NCBI GenBank assembly: GCA_002469305.1
Contig: DKEY01000086.1
Coordinates: 1-29,565, forward strand
DNA from: Sulfurospirillum sp. UBA6810
GTDB taxonomy: Bacteria; Campylobacterota; Campylobacteria; Campylobacterales; Sulfurospirillaceae
Length of the DNA stretch: 29,565 bases
Direction: 5' to 3'
The notes under the pieces were generated by a model. That model saw nothing but the letters and a program-made list of their open reading frames with translations, was not told the DNA's origin and did no database searches. Below, in pieces: positions 24,257-29,565 of this stretch (position 1 is the stretch's first letter; every line of letters starts with the position of its first letter). The position numbers and the translations under genes were made by a program.

Positions 24257-24315
24257 AATTAGGCAATAGATTTGTCTAATCATTCTACCACTTCATCTCT
24301 TCGTTAAACTATAAT
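24252..24315 (+). promoter_or_regulatory. Control region of the alcohol dehydrogenase gene: AraC site 2 and -10 box
   Basis: ATTGCCTAATTCTACA (minus strand, 24267-24252) repeats the motif at 22823. It forms one arm of an imperfect palindrome, ATTAGGCAA (24258-24266) and TTGTCTAAT (24272-24280). TATAAT lies at 24310-24315 without a good -35 box, which fits an activator-dependent promoter. Confidence 0.45.
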
Positions 24316-24339
24316 TTAAAAGAAAAAAAAGGAGATAAA

Positions 24340-25488
24340 TTGCAAAATTTTACGTTCTATAACCCAACTCAAATCGAGTTTGGAAAAGCCAAAGAGCAAG
24401 AGATAGGAAAACACTTACATGTAAATGGTGTTAAAAAAGTTTTACTTACCTATGGAAGTGATAGAATTAAAAAAGATGGTCTTTTTGATACAGTAGTAGC
24501 AAGCTTAAAAGCAGAGGGTATTGCATTTGTAGAGTTTGGTGGGATACAGAGTAATCCTCTTTTATCAAAAGTGTACGAGGGTGTTGCACTCGCGAAAAAA
24601 GAGGAAGTCGATGGTCTTTTAGCTGTTGGAGGTGGCTCAGTTTTAGATAGTACAAAAGCTATCGCAGCAGGGGCTTTGTATGAGGGAGATGTTTGGGATT
24701 TTTTTATAGGCAAAGCTGCTCCAAGTGTAGCATTGCCTATCTTTGATATCATCACTCTTGCAGCCACGGGCAGTGAGATGAACATGGGTGGCGTTGTGAC
24801 AAACGAAGCAACAAAAGAGAAGTTTGCTATCCAAAGCCCTCTTTTATATCCAAAAGTCTCTATCATCAATCCAAAACTTCAGATGAGTGTTTCAAAAGAG
24901 TATCTTGTTTACTCGGCTTCAGATATTATCGCTCACTCGATAGAGGGATACTTTACAGCAAGTGTGCAACCAAAAATTATAAGCAGACAAGTAGAAGCTG
25001 TTATAAAAACAGTTATAGAGACTACGGAAAAACTGCTTGAAAATCCAAATGACTATGAAGCCAGAGGAGAGTTTGCTTGGGCTGCTACATGTGCACTCAA
25101 TGGAACTACTTATGTGGGAACAAGCGGATTTTCTTATCCAAATCACATGATAGAACATGTGCTATCAGCTCTTTATGATGTTCCTCATGGAGCAGGACTT
25201 TCTGTCGTTATGCCAGCATGGATGAAGTGGTATAAAAGCAAAAATAAAGCTCAATTTGAACGTTTTGCAAAGGAGATATTTGGGTTAGATAGTGCTGATG
25301 AAGGCATAAAAGCACTTGAGAGTTGGTTTAACAAGATAGGCACTCCTACAAAACTAAGCCAATTTGACTTAGATAAATCAAACTTTGAAGAGATTATCAA
25401 AGTAGGGCTTGGAAATGCAACTTACTTTGGTGTGGGTTCAATCTACACACAAAAAGTCTTTGAAGAAATTTTAACTAACGCACTTTAA
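24340..25488 (+). CDS. Iron-containing alcohol dehydrogenase, YqhD/BDH type
   Basis: The 382-residue enzyme reduces aldehydes to alcohols, usually with NADPH. The N-terminus FTFYNPTQIEFGKAKEQEI is typical of YqhD/butanol dehydrogenases. The nucleotide motif is AVGGGSVLDSTKAIAAG. The metal ligands are Asp and His in SASDIIAHSIEGYF and two His in SYPNHMIEHVLSA and DVPHGAGLSVV. The start is TTG at 24340, with AAGGAGA six to ten bases upstream. It follows the YqhC-like AraC gene with its own promoter and is closed by a strong hairpin. A TTACATGTAA near the start is read as Leu-His-Val. Likely role: detoxification of reactive aldehydes. Confidence 0.92.
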   Translation: MQNFTFYNPTQIEFGKAKEQEIGKHLHVNGVKKVLLTYGSDRIKKDGLFDTVVASLKAEGIAFVEFGGIQSNPLLSKVYEGVALAKKEEVDGLLAVGGGSVLDSTKAIAAGALYEGDVWDFFIGKAAPSVALPIFDIITLAATGSEMNMGGVVTNEATKEKFAIQSPLLYPKVSIINPKLQMSVSKEYLVYSASDIIAHSIEGYFTASVQPKIISRQVEAVIKTVIETTEKLLENPNDYEARGEFAWAATCALNGTTYVGTSGFSYPNHMIEHVLSALYDVPHGAGLSVVMPAWMKWYKSKNKAQFERFAKEIFGLDSADEGIKALESWFNKIGTPTKLSQFDLDKSNFEEIIKVGLGNATYFGVGSIYTQKVFEEILTNAL

Positions 25489-25491
25489 GAC

Positions 25492-25519
25492 AAGGGGGGG
25501 GGATTATCCCCTCCCCTTT
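25492..25519 (+). terminator. G/C-rich terminator with a G9 run
   Basis: A run of nine G (25494-25502) pairs with CCCC-T-CCCC (25508-25516) around ATTAT, just after the dehydrogenase stop, followed by TTT. The G9 tract is the kind that slips in Campylobacterota, here in a non-coding place. Confidence 0.65.
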
Positions 25520-25608
25520 AAGTCTCACTCTATAAATGACAGATTTTTGTATTATTGGGTATAATTTTTTCTTACATGTAAGCTTTTTTATAAAAAAGGA
25601 AGTTGGCT

Positions 25609-26478
25609 ATGAAGCATATGTTTCTTATCTTTTTTATGCTCGTTAATGTTTATGCAAATGATATGCAGTTTTTACAAGAGTTTATAGAAAAAAACAAAAG
25701 TACACTGTTTAAACTTGAGGGGTATAAAGAGATACATCCTTTGTGTATGGCTGCACTTTATGAAGATAAAGTGGCATTGGATGCTTTGGTAAAACAAGGG
25801 CATAACCCAAAAGATAGCCTTATAAATGAAAAAGATTTACTCGCTTTTGTCTTGGAAAATCCATATCAAGAAGCAAAGATGTTTTGTAGTGAAAAAGATG
25901 ATGTAAGCGCAGAATTCGTAGAGTATATTATAAAGCAGTATGCGTTTGATGTGAACAAAGTTGCTACAAAAGATGAGATACTTTATCTCAATCTAGCGTT
26001 GAGAAGCCACAGCAAAAATGCTACCCAAAAAGTAAAACTACTCCTAGAACATGGAGCCAATCCAAATAAACTCAATAAAGGTGTCTATCCTCTTCAGTTT
26101 GTAAGTATGGATAAAAGTATAAGTGAAAAAGTTTTATTGCTTCTAAAAGCGGGGGCTTCATTGAACTCGCAGGATAAAGATGGTGACACACCTCTTCATC
26201 AGCTTATCTACAACATACATCAAAACAACAAAATGATAGAAAAATACAAAAATTCAAAAGGAAATAAAGTAAAAATCACCACAACTAAAGATAGAAATAT
26301 CCAAGAAATCCTAGACAATGCTTTTGGAGAAGAGTACTACTATAAAGATGCCCTCTATGTAACATACAATGAAAATATAAAAAATGCTATAAATTTGCTC
26401 ATCCAAAGCGGTGCTGATGTTAGTTTAAAAAATAAAAAAGGCATAAGCGCAGAAGAGTTACTACAAACTATACGATAA
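25609..26478 (+). CDS. Exported ankyrin-repeat protein
   Basis: The 289-residue product has a Sec signal peptide (MKHMFLIFFMLVNVYA). Ankyrin-type helices are seen at about residues 35-60 (HPLCMAALYEDKVALDALVK), 140-160 (VKLLLEHGANPNKLNKG), 165-195 (VYPLQFVS, then KVLLLLKAGASLNSQDKDG then DTPLHQL) and 265-289 (AINLLIQSGADVSLKNKKG). Ankyrin proteins bind other proteins; no enzyme domain is present. In other bacteria periplasmic ankyrins support catalase or act as immunity proteins, but no partner is seen here. The start is ATG 25609 with AAGGA upstream; TTG 25603 is less likely. It converges with response regulator 2. Confidence 0.82.
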   Translation: MKHMFLIFFMLVNVYANDMQFLQEFIEKNKSTLFKLEGYKEIHPLCMAALYEDKVALDALVKQGHNPKDSLINEKDLLAFVLENPYQEAKMFCSEKDDVSAEFVEYIIKQYAFDVNKVATKDEILYLNLALRSHSKNATQKVKLLLEHGANPNKLNKGVYPLQFVSMDKSISEKVLLLLKAGASLNSQDKDGDTPLHQLIYNIHQNNKMIEKYKNSKGNKVKITTTKDRNIQEILDNAFGEEYYYKDALYVTYNENIKNAINLLIQSGADVSLKNKKGISAEELLQTIR

Positions 26479-26503
26479 TTCTCAAAGATTTATAAAAAAA
26501 GCC

Positions 26504-26521
26504 GTCACATTTTGCGTCACA
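26504..26521. promoter_or_regulatory. TGTGAC direct-repeat operator beside response regulator 2
   Basis: Read on the minus strand the site is TGTGACGCAAAATGTGAC, one base from the 4659 site. It lies three bases beyond the stop codon of response regulator 2 and 26 after the ankyrin gene, an odd position for a promoter operator. Confidence 0.55.
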
Positions 26522-26523
26522 AA

Positions 26524-27213
26524 TTAGTAAAAGAAGTTTATCTTACATCCAACTGAGGGGATAGTTTCTATGAGTTTGTATTCTAGTTTTGCTCGAAGCC
26601 TATAGATAAGAGTGCGTAAAGCGCTATCAGAGATAGGATTGTGTGGCCAGATGAAATACTCCAAAGAAGAAAATGAAACTATTTGACCATTTGCTTCCAC
26701 AAGCAAAGATAAAAGCTCTTTTTCTTTGATACTCAATTTTATGAGCATATCTTCAAAATAGAGGACTTTATCTTTGTTGCAAAAGTAAAATCCATTGCCT
26801 AGTCTTTTACATGTAAGGGGTTTTTGGGTTTCATTTTGTCTATGGATTTTGTATTGTGCTAAAAGGATATTTGATTTTAAATCTTCTCGTTTAAAAGGTT
26901 TTGTTATATACGCGACAGGATTGGTTTTCACAGCTTCTGCTATGGTCTCTTCGTCACTAAAAGCAGTGAGATAAATGACTGGGATATAAGTGATTTTTTG
27001 TATATCTCTTGCTATGTCTATGCCACTTTTGCTATCTTTTAAGTTGATATCACTAAGCAAAACATCAGGGGGTTGTTTTTTTATAAAGCAAAGGGCATCC
27101 TCATAGTTGGTTACTAAACCAACAACCTCAAATCCAAGGTCTTGGAGCGTTGCTTTTATATCAAGTGCTACTATTATTTCATCTTCGACTATGAGGATTT
27201 TAGTTTTTTGCAC
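26524..27213 (-). CDS. OmpR-type response regulator, copy 2
   Basis: The 229-residue two-component regulator has the same length and layout as the one at 3786. Receiver: acidic pair E10-D11, phosphate-accepting D55 (LLSDINL), IYLTAF and YITKPF. The winged-helix output domain spans about 140-229 (LSIKEKELLSLL, then SDSALRTLIYRLRAKL, then ETIPSVGCKI). The recognition helix region is nearly the same in both, so both should bind the same sites. The start is GTG (27213). It follows the histidine kinase gene on the same strand after 184 bases, so the kinase is its likely partner. A TTACATGTAA is read as Leu-Thr-Cys-Lys. Confidence 0.9.
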   Translation of the reverse strand: MQKTKILIVEDEIIVALDIKATLQDLGFEVVGLVTNYEDALCFIKKQPPDVLLSDINLKDSKSGIDIARDIQKITYIPVIYLTAFSDEETIAEAVKTNPVAYITKPFKREDLKSNILLAQYKIHRQNETQKPLTCKRLGNGFYFCNKDKVLYFEDMLIKLSIKEKELLSLLVEANGQIVSFSSLEYFIWPHNPISDSALRTLIYRLRAKLEYKLIETIPSVGCKINFFY

Positions 27214-27397
27214 TCTCTACCTCAAAGGCTTTACTCAAACAATAGAGGATAATAAAAAAATAGTTTAAAAAATTGCATGAGACCTCATTATAGTAGTAGA
27301 TGAAGCCATATTATACCAATAAATGATTTTTTGATTCTCTTTGGTAGAACGAGGATTTTATAAGAGTATATGCTCAAATAAGGTAGTTTTTGTTTGC

Positions 27398-29254
27398 TTA
27401 TCTACTTTTTCTAGGCCATTGTATTTTTACATTTACACCATTTTGAGAGAGTATCTCTATATCTCCTTTGAGTTGGCTTGTTGCAAGAGTTTTAACAAGG
27501 GTCAATCCAAGAGAATTTTGGATTTGTTCTTGGTCATAGCCGATGCCATCATCACTTAACATGAGAGTATAAAGACCTCTTTCATCTTTGGAGAGGCTTA
27601 TCTTTATCGAACCTTCGTTTTTAGTAAAGGCGTATTTGAAAGAGTTTGTGATAAGCTCGTTGAGGATGATACCACAGTAGATGGCTTGGTCTATCTGCAA
27701 TGGTGCTTTTACATCTATATCTATTGAAATATTTTCATCGCGATAACTCTCTTTTATCTCATCAAGTAAAAGTTCAAAGTAAGCAGGAGTATCAAGATAG
27801 GATAATTGGCTTTGTTGATACAGTAATTCATGCAGGTGCTTCATCGTACTTATTCTGTTTTGTGTGGTTGTAAGAACTTCTCTTAGCTTTTCATTTTTTA
27901 ATCTATCTCTTTGTAGTCTTATCAAAGATACTATCAGTTGTATATTGTTTTTAACTCTGTGGTTTAACTCTTTGAGTAAAAGGTCTTTTTCATCAAGTGC
28001 TACTTTTAGATTGCTTGTTTTTTCTTTTACGAGTGTGGAGAGTCTTGATGTTTCATTTTCTTGCTGTGTTATGAGCTTTTGGTTTGCTATCTCCTTGTCT
28101 GCTTGGAGTTGCTTTATCCTATCTGCTAGTGCGATAGAAAATATCATAGCTTCAAAAACAAAAGAAGTTTCTATGACATATGGAAAGTATTGGTATATGT
28201 CAAAAACACCTGTACTGGAAAGTTGCATAAAAAGGATAGCTAAAAAGATAGCACACCAACCCCCTAAGATAAAGTAAGCTTGTCTATTTTTCTTAAATGT
28301 TGCATATATCGTGATGAAAAGTAAAAATGAAAGGAGTAAGAGACCAGGGATATTTCTGTACTTATTGTACTCATCTGTGTAAACAAAAACTAAAACAGAC
28401 AGAGGTAGAAAAACTATAAAAAAGTTAAGTATCTTATCAAGTCTTGGATACTGCTTTACATGTAAGAAAGTTTTTGTAAATAAAGCAAGTACAAAGATAG
28501 GGAAAGAGGAGATAACAGAAGCATAAAGGATACTGTTTACAATCCACTCTTGGTTTAACAAATAGATGATGCCGATACCTCGATAGATGCTATGGTGAAT
28601 GATAACGCCAAAGATATATAAAACGTAAAAAAGGTAGCTTATGTCTTTAGTGAAAAAGTAGATAAACAAGTTGTAAAGACCAAGTATAATCATCGCTCCA
28701 AAAAAGAGAGCGAGGGATAGCTGATGTGTAGTCTCTTTTTCATAAAAACTTTTTGTATCCCACATATTGAGTTGGACGATGAGCGTTGTTATGTATGATG
28801 AAGCTTTGAGATAGTAAGTTTTTGTCTCATTTGGTTTTAGCTGTATCTCAAAGGTAGGATTGATTGTTTTTCTATTTGTATTGATGCTAAAGAGTCCATC
28901 TTCTTGTACGCCATAGTTTTTATCAGGGTCATAAAACTTTAGATATGTGGTGATGGGATTGTTGTACTCTATGAGTTTATAGAGAGCTGTGTGTGATTGA
29001 TTGGTGAGTGTAAAGCGAATCCAAACATCAAAATCAGGAGAAAATCCATAGCCTAAAAGACTCTTTTGATTTTCTTCAAACACTATATCATGTGCTAGGA
29101 TATCTTCTATTTTCAGTTTTCTGGTGTTATCTATAAAGATTTGCGCATGAGGAAGAATCTCTTGAAATTTTGTATCACTTTTGATAGCAAGAGGAGTTGC
29201 ATATATAGAAGTTGTACATAACAGTAAAAAGATAAGTCTAAAAAGTTTCATCAA
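27398..29254 (-). CDS. Membrane histidine kinase, 7TMR-DISM type with HisKA_2 domain
   Basis: The 618-residue sensor kinase has, in order: a signal peptide (MMKLFRLIFLLLCTTSIYA); a periplasmic 7TMR-DISMED2 carbohydrate-binding-like domain (about 25-180, with DVWIRFTLTNQS); seven TM helices (about 185-390); a coiled coil (about 390-425); a HisKA_2 phosphoacceptor region with His432 in LKELNHRVKNNIQLIVSLIR; and a HATPase domain with N box ILNELITNSFKYAF, G1 box SDDGIGYD and G2 box SLGLTLVKTLA. HisKA_2 kinases usually pair with single response regulators, here the one at 26524. The ligand is unknown; DISM sensors commonly bind sugars or small molecules outside the cell. Confidence 0.9.
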   Translation of the reverse strand: MMKLFRLIFLLLCTTSIYATPLAIKSDTKFQEILPHAQIFIDNTRKLKIEDILAHDIVFEENQKSLLGYGFSPDFDVWIRFTLTNQSHTALYKLIEYNNPITTYLKFYDPDKNYGVQEDGLFSINTNRKTINPTFEIQLKPNETKTYYLKASSYITTLIVQLNMWDTKSFYEKETTHQLSLALFFGAMIILGLYNLFIYFFTKDISYLFYVLYIFGVIIHHSIYRGIGIIYLLNQEWIVNSILYASVISSFPIFVLALFTKTFLHVKQYPRLDKILNFFIVFLPLSVLVFVYTDEYNKYRNIPGLLLLSFLLFITIYATFKKNRQAYFILGGWCAIFLAILFMQLSSTGVFDIYQYFPYVIETSFVFEAMIFSIALADRIKQLQADKEIANQKLITQQENETSRLSTLVKEKTSNLKVALDEKDLLLKELNHRVKNNIQLIVSLIRLQRDRLKNEKLREVLTTTQNRISTMKHLHELLYQQSQLSYLDTPAYFELLLDEIKESYRDENISIDIDVKAPLQIDQAIYCGIILNELITNSFKYAFTKNEGSIKISLSKDERGLYTLMLSDDGIGYDQEQIQNSLGLTLVKTLATSQLKGDIEILSQNGVNVKIQWPRKSR

Positions 29255-29288
29255 TCCTCATTAAAAGCTAGTGTGTAATGTGAAACGT

Positions 29289-29294
29289 ATTATA
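29289..29294 (-). promoter_or_regulatory. -10 element of the kinase gene
   Basis: Read leftward, TATAAT is 35 bases before the kinase ATG. The TTACATGTAA at 29305-29314 lies in the spacer and reaches the -35 region, so anything binding that palindrome would affect this promoter. Confidence 0.45.
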
Positions 29295-29317
29295 GCAATA
29301 AATCTTACATGTAAGGT

Positions 29318-29565
29318 TTACAAGAGAGTGACTACTCTGTTTCTTCCTTCTTCTTTTGCTTTGTAGAGGGCTTTGTCTGCTCGTAAAAATATACTATCTT
29401 CATTGTCATTTTCTTTATACTGTGTAACACCAAAGCTACATGTACATTTTAGATTTGAGTAAAATTCATGTTCTGCTATCACAACTCTCGTTTTTTCAGC
29501 AAGGAGAGTTGCCTCTTTTTCTTTTGTATTTGGGCATATGATTAAAAACTCTTCACCACCCCATC
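29318..29565 (-). CDS. GGDEF-domain protein (diguanylate cyclase), C-terminal part
   Basis: The frame enters from the right edge. The first visible codons read WGGEEFLIICP, the GGEEF active-site loop of diguanylate cyclases, which make cyclic di-GMP from two GTP. The end is also typical: SFGVTQYKE, then FLRADKALYKAKEEGRNRVV. About 82 codons are present; the N-terminal sensor part and the I-site region lie outside the window. A TTACATGTAA starts four bases past its stop codon. Confidence 0.85.
   Translation of the reverse strand, partial: WGGEEFLIICPNTKEKEATLLAEKTRVVIAEHEFYSNLKCTCSFGVTQYKENDNEDSIFLRADKALYKAKEEGRNRVVTLL

Larger units (their letters stand above)
1564..29314. repeat. Dispersed palindrome TTACATGTAA (22 exact copies)
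   Basis: Exact copies start at 1564, 2349, 2631, 4856, 4963, 5042, 6213, 8451, 8577, 10646, 12299, 15772, 15803, 17114, 19301, 19323, 23332, 24415, 25572, 26807, 28456 and 29305. One-base variants lie at 2241, 6312, 11304, 13523 and 20568. About half are intergenic although gaps are a small part of the window. Those in genes are mostly read as Leu-His-Val, otherwise Leu-Thr-Cys-Lys. Flanks are often C/T-T before and A/G-A after, and several intergenic ones continue with GATTTTCAAC-like sequence. Confidence 0.9.

Overview
The window looks like chromosomal DNA from a low-GC member of the Campylobacterota (Epsilonproteobacteria; Sulfurimonas-, Sulfurospirillum- or Arcobacter-like). The clues are low GC, small gene gaps, 7TMR-DISM histidine kinases with HisKA_2 domains, formate and hydrogen metabolism, and the style of the proteins. 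No rRNA, tRNA or CRISPR array was seen. The palindrome TTACATGTAA occurs 22 times exactly (about 0.1 expected by chance at this composition), plus five one-base variants, spread across genes and gaps. It behaves like a genome-wide 'highly iterated palindrome'.

Bases 1-6600 are a decaying accessory region. They hold a 5'-truncated unknown gene, a fragment and a frameshifted full-length copy of a DUF2779 (Cas4-like nuclease/exonuclease) gene flanking a small membrane protein, a FeeM/autoinducer-synthase-like acyltransferase interrupted by one stop codon, an orphan OmpR-type response regulator, a possible 24-codon leader ORF, a two-TM protein, and a lipase truncated after about 115 residues.

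Bases 6627-12194 hold a PhyH-type dioxygenase, then a tightly overlapped seven-gene operon: four subunits of a group 4 [NiFe] hydrogenase (NuoB-, HyfH-, NuoC- and NuoD-like), a four-cluster HydN/HycB-like ferredoxin, HypA, and a GltD-like FAD/NAD(P)H oxidoreductase. There are no membrane (antiporter-like) subunits and no maturation protease. The large subunit ends exactly at the mature C-terminus. A Cys-type formate dehydrogenase H (fdhF) lies at 17230-19293. Together these suggest a soluble formate/H2/NAD(P)H enzyme. Between the operon and fdhF sits an accessory block: a membrane-GGCT fusion, an A/T-rich AAA-TOPRIM ATPase of defence type, and a Fic protein.

Bases 19343-25519 are an aldehyde-response island. 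A leftward operon encodes exported proteins (dienelactone-hydrolase-like, cupin, CMD-like, Tat-exported aldo/keto reductase). Opposite it are two tandem AraC regulators of the YqhC type (the first lacks its DNA-binding domain) and a YqhD-like iron alcohol dehydrogenase. A shared 16-base motif lies upstream of both transcription units.

Bases 25609-29565 hold an exported ankyrin-repeat protein, a second response regulator paralogous to the first, its probable 7TMR-DISM histidine kinase, and the C-terminal end of a GGDEF protein. Direct repeats of TGTGAC spaced 12 bp occur near both response regulators and in front of the broken acyltransferase gene, so they are the likely operator of this regulator family.
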